DNA of 64,000 bases from Simmondsia chinensis. Taxonomy: Eukaryota; Streptophyta; Magnoliopsida; Caryophyllales; Simmondsiaceae. The stretch spans positions 19,299,750-19,363,749 of the forward strand of contig JAGTTD010000001.1 of NCBI GenBank assembly GCA_018398585.1, given 5' to 3'. Below are positions 33,349 through 45,904 of this stretch, piece by piece (positions within the stretch are counted from its first letter, which is position 1; each line of letters opens with the position of its first letter). A model generated the notes under the pieces. It searched no databases and had not been told where the DNA came from. It was given only the letters and a program-made list of their open reading frames with translations. Made by a program: the position numbers and the translations under genes.

Positions 33349-34039
33349 TAAGGGAAGAGTCCACTTAGTATAAACATCTATCTCAGGAATTAGGAACCTC
33401 AAAAGGGTAAAATAAAGCACAAGTCAAAATAGTTTTGCCTATTTTATAAGAGCACTGGACTTTAAAAGGAATTTCCTTTGTACTTAGATACTATTGTTTC
33501 CACGAACAAAATGCCAACATGACAAGATATTTGATATCATGTCTCTTCTAGTTGTGACTAGTAAGAAATTCGCTAATGTTCTGGAGAATGGGTTTTCAGT
33601 AAGGGCATCAAGAGGTAGTAGTTTAAGTCGGGGAATGTAGTTCTATTTTTGAACAACTATCTTGATGTACTTAAGTAATTTGATTTCTTTCTACTATTTG
33701 TTTCAAAATAGATTTTTTGTTATTTTCTTAAAAAAATTAACTAATAGTTATATAAAAAAAGTGTTTATTTAAAAATGTGCATTGTTAGATAGTTGACTTA
33801 TTTTGATCAAAGCTACATTATTGGCGATCTAGTAGTCTTATACAAGTTCGGTTGTGTAACCATATAAACGATAAATTCCGGAAGACCATGTAACTCTTAA
33901 GTGGTACTTAATCTTAGATCACATTAATCCATGATTCGAGACTGGTTTGATTTGTCTTATGGATCTTTAAGTACTTAAATAATAACCGGTATGTGAATCA
34001 TGTTCGAATTAATAGTGACTGAAAGTGTCTTTAAGAGTA

Positions 34040-34330
34040 AAGACAGTAGGACCACTAAGCTGCTAAGACTTGTTCATAAAGTGTTTATGGACTGCTAAAA
34101 GTTCAAGAAAGTGGAAGCGAAAGAGTAATTCATAAAATATCTATGAATGGCTACCCGGTAAGTCGATATATGGATATACCTATGAGGACTAATTCTTGAA
34201 TCCTGTAAAATTTTCAAAGAATTAGAGACTTAAGTTGGAATCAGTTAGGTAACTATATCAAGTCACTTTAATTAGATCGAAGTGGAGGTTTTGGAAGAAT
34301 TCTATTTTTTTCTTATTACAAAGTGTTGTA
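34040..34330 (+). pseudogene. pol: C2 integrase trace
   Basis: Broken words of a copia integrase core can be followed: LLRLVHKVFMDC, then a stop, KFKKVEAKE, FIKYL and DIWIYL, corresponding to the region holding the first catalytic Asp and the following beta strands. Many stops interrupt it. Recognition rests on word order rather than on any open frame. Confidence 0.5.
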
Positions 34331-34619
34331 GAAAGGATCAATAATGTGTTATTGAATATGGTAAGATATGATGAGTCACATTTACAAATCGAAAGGGTTT
34401 ACTATTTAAAATGTTTTAGAAAGCGTTCTAAAAGTACAATAGATAGCTTGTATTGGTTAAATTGATAGTATGAGATACTAGGTCTGAACAGTACAGTACA
34501 ACTTATAATATAGATGATGTATTAGATATATCTTCAATTATATTATTGTCCCACAAGGTACATGATAGCTTTGGTGTAGTGGGAGGATAGTCAAGTTCAC
34601 ACCTGACGGATTCATGTTT

Positions 34620-35690
34620 TCAGTTTTAACAGTTAAGAATGATGATGAATATGATCTTCTAGACTACAATAAAACTCTTAAGCATAAAGATGCAGACCAT
34701 TGGGTCGGGGTGATAAAATTCAAGTTAAAGTAATTGTATTTTAACTTAGTCTGGGAACTTATAGAGGCGTTGAAATACAATAAGTCCATTAGATTGGATC
34801 TGAATGGATCTACAAGTATATAGAGTTGAGTGGACGAGAAGGTAGAGACCTTCAACTCTAGATTGATAGCAGTGGGTTAATACTCTATATGAATGAATCA
34901 TCTTTAATGAAGCCTTCTATCCAGATGCTATGCTGAAGTCCATAAGGATACTCATCCATTGTGTTTCATATGATGAGATACGGCAAAGTGGAGATCAAGA
35001 CGATGTTTTCTGAATAGTTATCTTAAAAGATTATGTATATGATGCAACCAAACAAATTTGTTGCCAAGAGTCAGGAGCATATAGTATGCAAACTGAGCTA
35101 GTCTATTTATAAGCTTAAATGAACATCTTGTTCATGGATTAGTAGATTTGATGTTGAATGGTTAGTGAACCATTAGTGTACAAGTGACATAACATGAAAG
35201 TAGAGACTTTCTAAGTATTGTACATAGATGACATTTTCTACTTATTGAGAATGATGTAGAACTCTTATGAGCTGTTAAGTTTTATTGTCCAGTCAGTTAA
35301 TTAAAAGCGAAAGACTATAGATGAACCAATTGTATTCTTAGGGTTGAGCTTTGGTGAGATTCAAAACAAAGGATGATGGGTTTATCATAGATCATTTGTT
35401 TTAAAAGGGAGTTTAGACGTTGAACGTCAGAATTCTTTTTTACCCTTATAGTGGGATTCATTCAATGGTGAAGAGTGAAGTAGTCTCATATTGTTTGCTT
35501 CATCATGAAAGGCGGGTACTTGACAGCTAGGGAGTTGTTAAGTAGACTAGTTGACTCAAAAGGTTTCTAGTAGATGAAAGCCTGTGAGCAAAAGAATGAG
35601 ATAGTGACATATCAGTATTGGTTAAAGCTTATAGTTAAAGTGTTGACAGATCCCTAGGGATAGATACGCAATGCAAGCCATTTGGGTTTT
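34620..35690 (+). pseudogene. pol: C2 reverse transcriptase/RNase H trace
   Basis: Readable pieces are KHKDADHWVGVIKFKLK (about 34690), DEKVETFNSRLIAVG (about 34830), a decayed FLNG/YMVQP stretch near 35010-35050, and SQEHIVCKL (about 35075), in the order of a copia RT. RNase H is almost erased. It ends at the purine tract before the 3' LTR. Confidence 0.6.
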
Positions 35691-35706
35691 AGGACAAGTG
35701 GGAGAT

Positions 35707-37511
35707 TGTTAGAATAGGTGTCCTAGAAAAACCCAATTAGTTAGTTTTTAAAATATTAAATAAATGAATTGTTTTATTTATTTATTGCCATATTATGTTT
35801 CACGAGTCAAACATTTGTGATTGTTTTTCTAAAACGTTCCATGAGATGGATATTGTCCAAGATGATGTGTCAGGTTTGATTTAAGTAGTCAATATGATTG
35901 AACCACGAAAAGACTTAGATCAAACTAGTGACACGTTGTAAAAATATGTTCATAGTCGGTGATAAGTTTGGACAACTTGTTTGATAAGACTATAATACGA
36001 TACTTTTGATGACTTGTCTTCGTTATGTGGATAGGGATCCAAGAGTATTATGTTGGTGTTTTTAATAAGATTAGAACACTGAGCAAGACCATCTGAATTA
36101 ATTGTTTCTTTACTACTATCATAAATAATTAATTCTATAAGACGATAACTCTAAATCCGGAAAATAGTCTGAACTCATGCATGGAATGTTAATTGGTTTG
36201 ATGCCCAAAATGATGAGGTTAAAATTTAATAACCAGGATCTTACGTCATTGGGCAATTGCATAAAGTGTGGTAGGAACGGATACTTTACTAAGAAGCTAC
36301 AACGAAAGATATCCCCTTAGTTGATTCCCAAGTACACGAACAAATTCTAAAATCTTTGGCCAGAGTATTTCTCATGTTTGACATTTGGATTTAATACAGA
36401 AATTGTTTCCGTATTATGAATTGTTTGAGAAGGGCGAGTCGGGAACTACGATGATAGAGGTGAGGAAAATAATAAAGTAGTTGGAGTTGTTTTTGCTCAT
36501 GGATATCTAATAGAGGGGTTAATTGTCACAATACTAATAATAAAATTATTCAAAAATTTCTTTAGTGAATATATTTAATTCTAGAATGCAGTAAAACTTA
36601 TTTAGCAGAGTTAAGTTTTATTAAATGGCAGTCAACTGTTGTCATGAGCTAATAATCAAATTTGACCCATTTAGAGCTAGAATTAAATTGTCCCTGACGT
36701 CCCTCCGCAAGCGGCAACTTAAGCACTGTTTGAAAATATTTAAATTAAATTCATGGGGTGAATAATTTTTCCATAAGATAAATAAATTAATTTTGCCAAA
36801 TATAATTTGTGAGATGAATTTTATTTAATCATGAGATGAATAAATTAATTTTATAATTCCTAAGATGAATTTTATACATGTGGGAATTAAACAAAAACAA
36901 ATAAAAAAATTACGTCAAACTAGGCCACATGCACAGCCCAGATCACAAAAAAAAAAAAAAAAAACAAGAAGAAGAAAACGTATTCAAGTGGGCCCCATGC
37001 GGGCCCCACATCTTTTATATGTGTGTATATACACACATAGGGTAGCCGAGTGTTTTTTTTAAGTTTTGGTTTTAGGTTTTGAAACCTAGTTTTCTTCTAT
37101 GTTGTAAAACCTAAAATTATTTTAGGGTTTTCTAAATTAATGTTTAGCATAGTTTTTTTCTGAAAAACTATTTTTTGGAAAGATTCAAATGGAAATTTTG
37201 TTCCAAAATCTTTCTTAAATTAAATATTTTGGGAGCCCACACTTCGGTGCTAATAGAGGTCATTACAGAGAAGATCTTGAGATGTCAAGAAGTTCCTTCT
37301 TCCAGTTTCAGATCTACAAATTCCGAATTTGGAATTGCGCTTCAGGTATGCTTAAATTAATTACTTGATATTTAATTTGTTCTTTCCTTTATTTCGTTTA
37401 TTTTACATACCATGTTTATATTTTTTTATTGTATATTTTGATTGTTATATTATGAGCTTATTAGAGTAAGATATAGGTCTAATTAAATAATTTAATTAGA
37501 TAAGGCATTAA
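35707..37511 (+). repeat. C2 3' LTR, truncated at its right end
   Basis: It starts TGTTAGAATAGGTGTCC after the purine tract and follows the copia LTR plan. A GC-rich near-palindrome is at 36988-37009, and a perfect 22-base palindrome (37018-37039) overlaps the TATA position. It breaks off at GAATTTTAAATTA, where the A2 fragment begins. Confidence 0.75.
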
Positions 37512-37559
37512 ATTTAAATTTGAGAATTTTAAATTAGTTTTTTGCTGCCCCCGCTCTAG

Positions 37560-38012
37560 TCATTTAAGGAAAAAATTTTGAATTACATATCCCCACCAGT
37601 TAATGGCTCTCCTAGCAGTGTTGATCTTACTAATGTGATAGAATTTATTAAGAAATTCTTGTTGCATTTGAGTCCAAGTACTAATCGTCCCACTAGGTAA
37701 GGTACCTAACCAATACTCGGTCTTATCCTTCAAAGAAGAAGGAAAAAGGGGAAGTAGGATGGCATCATCCCTAACATTACGAATCCTGAAGGTTGAGCAA
37801 ACCTCCATGAAACTATCCAAATGATTATACGGGTTCTCTTTGCCTAAGCCATGCAATGAAGGAAAAATTTGTATGGTATGCGGCTTCAACTCAAACCGAT
37901 GGGCCATAGGTGGCAACCTAATGTACGAAGGTGAGGTGTAAGTGGTGGGAGTAAAATACTCCATAAATGCATGTGGTTGCTGTTCGTCCATTGCAAAATC
38001 ACGAAAAATCAC
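37560..38012 (-). pseudogene. gag: A2 gag, N-terminal part
   Basis: The frame encodes MDEQQPHAFMEYFTPTTYTS, then KENPYNHLDSFMEVCSTF and WLGTLPSGTISTWTQMQQEF, closely related to A1 gag and open where A1 has stops. The probable start is the ATG at about 37991 (MDEQQ). The protein is cut at about 37600, where the reading frame runs into unrelated sequence. Family role: particle formation. Confidence 0.82.
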
Positions 38013-38342
38013 AAAAAATACGAAAAATTTTAAAAATAGAAAAACACAAAAAACTAAAACACTAAAACTAAACTAAAATACAAGTAAAAATATAGCCCTA
38101 GATGAAATCACAAAAATAATAATCCTAAAGTAAATCCTAAGTCCTAAACTAAGAAACAGTGAAACTCACAACGCAAAATAAATAATGTAAATTAAAATCA
38201 AACTTCAAAATAAAAATCCTACATTTTAAAATAAAAATAAATTAATTAAGTTTAAAAAAAAAATTAAGAAATTAAAACTTCAAGAAAATCACAAAATAAA
38301 CCACAAACGTTGCCTAGCCCCCGACAACGGTGCCGAAAATCT

Positions 38343-39432
38343 TGATGTGTTTTTCTATGTCTATCAAAAGTTAATATTGAACCCTATCCACTAAACACAT
38401 CTAAATTGAAGTTTAAGACGAGAGGGTATCGAACCACAGTGACTAAGAGTGTGTAAATTTATTCTATGACCTATATTAATTTAAGGAAAATTATGGGATT
38501 TTGTGTTAATTAATCTAAAGAAACGAAAATTAAACTATGTATTCTATTTCTAATGGGGAAAAGAGTTTGGAGTTGGAACCTAGGGTTTCGAATATATCAT
38601 TAGCCAATTATTCTTACATTAACTCTTAAATTGGGATTATTAATTTTCACATGGGTAGTGGTTTAGGCTACAAGCTTCAACCTACTAAGGTGATGTTGTT
38701 AGTATCGCATAATGACCCTATCCAACTAAAGCATAAGGAAAATAGGCTCTACCTAACGTACTGTTAATTATCACCTAATTACCCTATCTAAATAAAGCAT
38801 AGGGAAGATAGGCTTAAATTAACAATTCGGTGAATATTATTACTTGATTAATTAATCCTAAGGCTACAAGCACAAAGAATTAATTTATAAATATCAACAT
38901 CAATGATCAAAGGCTACAAACTCAATAATCATCTCAATTGAATAAACAATAAAGACATAATACTTTGAAGTATTTATCTCATAATCAAGCAATTCATGTA
39001 ACAAACAAATTATCCCAAAATTAAAAATAATACAAAAGTAAAAGTGCTAAGACTTTATCTAACCCTAGAGAGCAAGTTAGGTCTCCATCAAGGATGAACC
39101 GGTGAAGGAGGAGATGAACGAACTCATGTCAGTCTTCATGTTAATTTTGCTCTCGTTCCAATTTAACAAAAAAAGGAAAATAAAAAAAATGAGAGGTGAC
39201 AGGCTGTGCAAAGGGGCCGAGTTTATACGTTCTTGTGCCGACTCTTGATTGACTTGATTTCATTGTTTATGCATCGAATTTGTCTTAGTTGTTCCAAATT
39301 TGACAATTTTCGAAATTTTAATATTCAAACCTATAAACATTAAAATTATCAAAGTGAGTATAAATCTATAATTAATTAGATGCAAAATAATTAAAATAGC
39401 AATTAAAAGATGCGTAAATATGAGACGCATCA
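38343..39432 (-). repeat. A2 LTR
   Basis: It is homologous to both A1 LTRs at its two ends and lacks about 550 bases in the middle (the C-rich block between about 8995 and 9540 of A1). Confidence 0.85.
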
Positions 39433-39516
39433 TATCCCTGGGCTCAGTAAAATAATGGAGTCTCGAGATGCTGAGTTCTTCGAGCATGTGTTTCATATCA
39501 AAGAATATGTGCATAT
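39433..39516 (+). pseudogene. pol: C4 copia polyprotein fragment (after the integrase core)
   Basis: The sequence encodes IMESRDAEFFEHVFHIKEYV, which matches the RDAxFxE...F motif at the end of copia integrase. The next part of that protein (a Ser/Pro-rich linker and RRSKR-like basic stretch) is found at 41670, so C3 (39517-41669) lies between two parts of one gene. Confidence 0.6.
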
Positions 39517-41669
39517 TGTTAAGAATAGTACCCTGAAATCTAGATTTATTCTATTAATATTACTTTATTAATAAATAAAATTAAAGTTCCAGTAGTTTCC
39601 TTGTTAAATTTGTGTAAGTGAGCATTTATACTACATGTGATTTTCTTTTAAGTATCTTTTATGAGATGGACAGAGTACTCATATTACATTTTATATGTTT
39701 GTTCGAAGTGGATAATGAGATTAAGCCACAGACAGACTAGGATCAATGGTAAGGAATGTTCTTTGAATAACTAGTGGTCGATGATGAGCTTGGGCTACTT
39801 GTCTGTTAAGACCATGACATAGATGATTTATCTTGGTCATGTGGATGATAATCCAAAAATGTTAGGTTAGTGTGTTTAATAAGATTGACACACAGAGTTG
39901 GACCTTGTGAGTTGCTTGTTTCTAGACTACTATCGGAGATAAATGATTCATATTGTACTATTTGAATGATGAATCTAAATCCTGAGAGTATTATGGACTT
40001 ATGCATGGAGCGTTAGTTACTTTAGTGTACTATAAGTAAGGTTTAAATAAATGAATGAATTTCCACGTACACTGGGCAGCAGTGTAAAGTATGACAAGGA
40101 TCAAGTATTCAATAGGGAATCTACAGTCTCTTATGAGATACAGATGTCCCCTTAGTTAATTCGCAAGTTTTTGAATGATTTGGAAACTTTGGCCGAAGTG
40201 TTCTAGTTGTTTGATATTTGGAATTTATACTATGAATATGTTCAAGTGTAAATGAATTATTCAGTGACGATCGAGTAGGTAACTAATAGAGAAGCTATAA
40301 GAAGGATAATGGTAGTAGTTATACTTTTTCTTTGTCATGAACATCTAGGTGGAGTGGTTGTTGTCCTCATCACAGTCTATTTGGGAATTATCGAATAAAT
40401 TATTTATGTTTAGAGTGCAGTGAGATTTATTTAGTGAAATTAAGTCTCATTAAATGGTAATTAAATTTTATTATGAGACGGTAATTAATTTAACCCATTT
40501 GGAGCTAGATTTAAATTGTCCATTTGCAAACCTCTGTATTTATTGCCATTGAAAAAATATTAAAGAATTTATGAGATGAATTATTTATTCATTAGATGAG
40601 TAAATATAATTTTGCCAAACATTATTCATGAGATGAATAAAAGTAAAAAATTATAAAATAAAATATTTTTTTTAAAAAATTAAAATCCATAAGTTGAATT
40701 TTTATATGTAGGAACAAAGGAAAAAAAAAAAGAAAGAAAGAAAAGCAAAAACGCGTACAGGGTTGGTGATTCGCGTATTCGCAAGTGGACCAACCAGCGC
40801 AAGATGGGGGTTATCTGTGTCAACAGGGGAAGAAGAATTGATGGGTGCCACATGTCACGCAGAATAAATTGAAAGACTATATTTTTGAATGGCGTTGAAA
40901 TGCCTCATTTAGATTGTGTTTAAATTGAAACGCTGCGTTCGGTTTTATAATTGCGTGTCCCATATAGAAAAAGTCAGATTTTTTTCGCTCCAATGTACAA
41001 ATAAAGGTACCCATTCCAAAGATTTAGCAGCAATTTAAAAATTAAGGTTTCTGAAAGTGTTGACTTTCGGAGACCTAGTGGGAGAGAGAAATTTCTTTTG
41101 AAATTTTTATTTCCTCAAGTTTAATATTTTTTCGGAGCCCACCCTCTGGGCAGTTCGAGGTCATTGCATAGAAGACCGCTAGGTCTCAGTTTTCTCAGCT
41201 TTCTCAAAGTAATTTATTATTCATTATGGTATTCTTATTTTGGAGCAATTCTGGGTATGTTCTTCTTTTCTTCTCTTTTAAGTTTTTGCTTTTCTATTTG
41301 TTTACAGTTTTCCTTATTATACCTGTTTAAGTTTATGTTATTGTTATGAATGTATTATAGCAGAGGGTTGTAGATTTAATTTAGGAATTCAAATCTATCG
41401 TTTTAAAACTAAGAATTTTAAATCAACCCTCGGTTTAAAATTAAGATTTCTAAACTCTTCTGCTACATTAATTTAATTAAATTAGGAAAAAATTTTAAAA
41501 TTCATCCCAAAAATTGGTATCAGTGTAAAGGCATCTATACAGATAACACTATTCCCAAGAACTCTTGAACGTGTGGTGTCACAAAACATGACTTTCTGCC
41601 CGAGGGCTTAGGTAGTGAGAAGAGTCACCTATGCTGAGTGCTTTGATAGGTGCCCTTTGTTGTGACCAC
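39517..41669 (+). mobile_element. C3: LTR-plus-leader unit of a copia family
   Basis: The LTR (39517-41512) starts TGTTAAGAATAG and ends CATCCCAAAA. A primer site, ATTGGTATCAGTG (41513-41525), and about 145 bases of leader follow. The unit stops at TGTGACCAC (41669), the same base where the related C5 unit stops, and C4 coding sequence continues directly. There is no second LTR and no target duplication. Confidence 0.75.
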
Positions 41670-43379
41670 GCCATTACCTGATGCATCTGCTCCTTCATCT
41701 AGTCATTTAGCCCCTGAACTCAAGGTTTAGGAACTTAGGCGAAGTAAGAGTGCTGAATTGAGACTGGTTTTAGACTTGACTTCATCACTGCATTTCAATC
41801 GGAACACCTTGATTTTGATGAGCATATTGTGAGTACATTCATGTTAGAGGAAGATCCTAAGACTTTTCATAAGGCCATGAGATCCATAGATACTCCACTT
41901 TGGAGTGAGGCTGTTAATACTGAGATAGACTCAATAATAACACTTGGATATTAGTGGACCTTTATAGGGAATGCAAGCCCATATGGTGTAAATGGGTGTT
42001 AAAAAAAAATTTGAGGGCTGATGGGTCAATTGATAAATTTAAGGCCAGATTAGTGGCTAAGGGGTACATTAAAAAAAAAGGTATAGAGCTCTTTAATATT
42101 TACTCACCCATAACTAAGATAACAACTGTGAGAGCTTTGATTGCTCTAGCGTCCATACATAACCTTGTAGTACATCAGATGGACGTCAAAACCACTTTCT
42201 TGAATGGTGACCTTAAGAAGGAAATTTAAATGGAACAACCGGAGGGGTTTGAGATTCCAGGTATGGAGCATAAAGTTCGTAAACTTGTAAAGTCCTTCTA
42301 TGGTCTTAAGCAAGCTCCTAAACAATAGCATCAAACGATTGATTGTACTTTGGCCACGCATGGTTTTGTTGTGAACAATGGTGCTCTAAGCATGTTGACA
42401 ATGATTGTGTGAGTATCTGCTTCTATGTTGGTACATGCTTATTTTTGGTACGAGTGTGAATATTGTGAATGCTACTAAGTCTTTCTCGAGTTCATGCTTT
42501 GATATGAAAGACCTAGGTAAGGCTGATGTGATACTAGAAATTAAAATTATTAGATCCAATGAGGGTTTGACTTTAAGTCAATCCTACTATGTGGAGAAAA
42601 TATTGAAGAAGTTTGGTCACTTTGATGACGCTCCTACTAAAACTCTCAATGACCTAAATGTTCGTTTGAAAAGCAACATAGCTGATAGTGTGTCGCAAGT
42701 CGAATACGCTAAAATCATTGGTGGCATGATGTTTCTGATGAATTGCACTCATCCTAATATTGCCTATGTCGTTAGTAGATTGAGTTGTTATATGCTTAGT
42801 CCAAGTGATGAGCATAGGGTTGCTGTAGTTAGGCTTTTGAGATACCTTCAAGATACCATGGACTAGGGTCTTTGTCATAAAAGACTCCCTGCTGTTTTAG
42901 AGGGATATTGTGATGCTAGTTAGGCATCTGACAGTGATGAGATCAACTCTACTAGTGGCTATGTTTTTATACTTTCTAACGGCACTATTTCTTGAAAATC
43001 TTGTAAACAGGCCTGCATTGCTAAATCGACCATGGAGTCGGAATTTATTGCTCTTGAGATGGCAAGTATAGAAGCTCAATGGCTGAGGAATGTACAGGGA
43101 GACATTGCACGATAGGGGAAGCCCATGCCGTTAGTCTTGATGCACTATGACTCACAAGTAGCCATAAGTGTTGCTTAAAGTGGTGTGTATAATGGTAAGC
43201 GCAGGCATATTTGCCTAAGGCATGGTGTAGTAAGGCACCTTATTGAGAATAATGTGATCTTGCTCAAGTTTGTGAGAAGTGAGAGGAATTTGGCATGTCC
43301 CCTTACTAAAGGCCTTTCTAAGAAGGCGGTATGTGATATAGCAGAGGAAATGGGGCTTAAGCCCACTTGTGTGTCGTGA
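41670..43379 (+). pseudogene. pol: C4 copia reverse transcriptase/RNase H
   Basis: Plus-strand pieces are TPLWSEAVNTEIDSI (about 41892), [20 protein letters not shown] (about 42037), IHNLVVHQMDVKTTFLNGDL (about 42155) and KLVKSFYGLKQAPK (about 42281). SCFDMKDLGKADVILEI (about 42495) and RNase H with STMESEFIALEMAS, RHICLRHGVVRHLIENN and GLSKK follow. The YVDD catalytic site is destroyed (near 42425). Stops and at least one frameshift occur. It ends in a stop at 43377. Confidence 0.85.
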
Positions 43380-44299
43380 TCTTGGTGGATAACCGTCTCG
43401 GGCGTATTCTCGATGTTCAATGGGTCAAACAAAGCCAAGGTTAAGCGTTTTGTGATTAAGGAACCCTTGCCCCTTTCAAGATAATGCTGTTGGTGGCTTG
43501 GATCTATTGAATATGCCTTAACATTTTAGGCTGACCTTTAAGCTCTTAATGTAGTCCATAGCCCATTTTGGGGGTGTGATGGCAAAACACCTGATGGACA
43601 CACACCGCTACTGCCATGACATGAGGATGAGCTTGAGGCTCTTAATGTTATCCATAGCCCTTAGTGGTGGTGCGGGGCAGTGAACTTAATTGACTCACTG
43701 ACCTGCCATGATGTTGAGGATGAGCTCTATGCTATTAATATAGTCCATAGCCTATGATGGTGGTGTGGGGCCACACACTTGGTTGACTCACCTACGGGAA
43801 TGTGTAGGACATCCTCTGTTGAGTAAGGGCTTACTCTCTAGAGTGTTCCTAAGTACCCAGGTGTCAGATCTCTTTTGTTGTGAAGAACCTCATAATGGAC
43901 TCACCAACCTGCCATGATGATGAGGATGAACGCCACGCACTTGGTTGACTCACCTACAGGAATGTGGGGGTGGTAGGACATCCCCTGTTGAGAGTAAGGG
44001 CTTACTCGTTAGAGTGTTCCTAAGTACCCAGGTTGAATCTCTTTTGTTGTGAAGAACCTCATACATCCGGATTGCAGAGTGCATCACAACCCAAGAACCG
44101 CACGAAGGGGACGTGTGTGCTTTTCACACTGACCGCTCATGGTTCAAGACTATGTTCACCATTGCTTGGTTGTGGGCCATGCTTATTCACTAGTTGCTTA
44201 TTCAAGTCCAAAAGACATTAGTATTGTCAAGTGTGGGTCTCATTGCTCAATAACCTCATTTCCTTCTTCCCTAACTCAAAATTTAATCATATGGGGGAC
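43380..44299 (+). repeat. C4 3' untranslated region with two tandem repeat sets
   Basis: A roughly 95-base unit with TTAATGTAGTCCATAGCCC recurs about three times (43541, 43640, 43732). A roughly 160-base unit, starting CACTTGGTTGACTCACCTAC and ending TTGTTGTGAAGAACCTCATA, is present twice (about 43776-43895 and 43938-44065). The purine tract ATATGGGGGAC (about 44290-44299) follows. The frame at 44033-44221 is not a gene. Confidence 0.7.
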
Positions 44300-45387
44300 T
44301 ATTGGATTATTGGGGTAGTGTGCTTTAATTTTGAAGTCTTATAATTTTACCTCTATCCCACTTTGGAAAAATAGTGAAGGGGTGTCTAGTTTATATAACC
44401 CCTTCTCCTTGTACTTGGTAAAGTATTGTGGGCCTAGAGTGGGTTTTGTGAATAACACGTGAGCGAGGGCCGGGCCCGCCTCGCCGAGCTGCGTTGCGGT
44501 GTGGTGTGATGTTGACTTTTCTCTAACCTGGAATTTTATTTTCTGGACACTATGTTTTATTTACCGTTGTTGAACTCCAGGGGAGTTCTTGGGTCCATGC
44601 TCAAGGCTGTTATGCTCGAGATCGAGATTCTGTTGTGTCCAACCTCGAGGCTATTCAGCTCGAGCCTTTATCTATTGGTATTGGTACGAGGTCGAGATAG
44701 GCGTTTGACCGCATCTTCACCCACTCCTTTCCATAACCGTTTGTGCCTCAATTGTGCCAGGATTTTGTGCTCTTCCATATCCTCAAGTTTCCTTATCATG
44801 GCCGGATTTCTTACCCACATTCCTTAACCAATTCTTGCTTGCACGCTATATATTTTTGCCTTAATTGCACGCCATATATTTTTGCCTTGAAATATAGTGC
44901 TTTGAGGCATTGTTCTATACTCCAAAGTGACACAGAACAACTCAGAATACAACATTCTCTCTTTTTTTTCCCTCTGAAATTCTCTCTATTCTGCTCTAGT
45001 TACTTAGCAAGTTGGGGCATGCTTTAATCCATCACCCAAGAGTACAGTCCTGTGTTAGGTGCCGTGCTGACCCTTGGTGCTAGGAGTGCCTAACGGTCCC
45101 GTTTGTATAGTAGCGGTGGCATAAACGACTTAGGGCAGTGATGAACTCCACAGTGCGGCAATTTCCTTCAATTCAATCTTCTTCCCTGAATCTTTTATGT
45201 TTTAGTTGTTTAATTATCTTGTCTTAAGTGAAGTTGGTGCAATAAGAGGTCTATTGAGTTCAGCTTTCTCATTGTGTTGTTTTTATATTGTCTGCCCCTA
45301 TCTCAAGTTAGTCTTATTATCTCGAATTTGAGAATTTGATTATTTATTTATCCATATTTTCCAACATATTAGTCCCACATTTCAACA
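44300..45387 (+). repeat. C4 LTR
   Basis: It begins near ATTGGATTATTGGGG after the purine tract and ends TTTCAACA. TATA-like GTTTATATAACCCC is at about 44388. The sequence TGGTATCA (45389-45396), which looks like a primer site, follows directly. The exact first base is uncertain, because the usual TG has mutated. Confidence 0.65.
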
Positions 45388-45741
45388 ATGGTATCACTAA
45401 ATTGTAGAATGATAAGATTCTAATGTTCAAATTAGAATTCAACCATGGCGTACAAGATTTATTTTAGAGTGGTCCGCCGAACTATCATATGTAGTCTGGA
45501 CCCACATGTGCTGCATACAAACCCCAGTTCATACGGGTAACTTGTGCTGGTTCTTTTAAGGGAAATTAAAATTGTGGTGTTGACTTGTTGGCATCACATT
45601 GACAATGGCAAATGGCTCACTACTGTGTACTATGTGACTGGAGTAGACAACATGATTGGGAGTCTCAACCAGAATAGAAAGAAGATGCTAAATTCCCAAT
45701 TGCTAATCATGGTATTTCATTATTCCCGACCCCGCAGCCCC

Positions 45742-45775
<34 letters not shown>

Positions 45776-45904
45776 TGGATCGGGGTTGTTGGATTGGCGC
45801 AGAATCAAGTACATGATGGTATATGATAAAAATTACATATTGATTTTCTAAAATGCTAATGCTATTGTAGTAGCAAGATTTTATTTTCAAGGTAATGTTG
45901 TAGG
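45388..45904. other. Unassigned stretch with a 31-base G run
   Basis: After a primer-site-like TGGTATCA there is no recognisable protein. A C6-G31 tract lies at 45738-45774. The Gly-rich and Pro-rich frames across it are artefacts of the run. It may be the start of a second C4-family interior. Confidence 0.35.

Larger units (their letters stand above)
29997..35706 (+). mobile_element. C2 internal region (decayed Ty1/copia)
   Basis: Between a decayed primer site and the purine tract GGACAAGTGGGAGAT (35692-35706) lies a strongly mutated copia interior. The order fits: leader modules (30990-31770), a gag area beyond recognition, integrase traces (34040-34330), and RT/RNase H traces (34620-35690). 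It carries a 5S-headed SINE and a Tourist-like element. Confidence 0.7.
37556..39432 (-). mobile_element. A2: truncated Athila fragment (LTR and gag start)
   Basis: On the minus strand are an LTR (39432-38343, TGATGCGTCT to ACATCA), a decayed tRNA-Asp primer site (about 38336-38318), an A/T-rich leader and the first part of gag. It stops at about 37556, inside gag. The LTR is 1090 bases because the C-rich block of A1 is absent. Confidence 0.85.
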
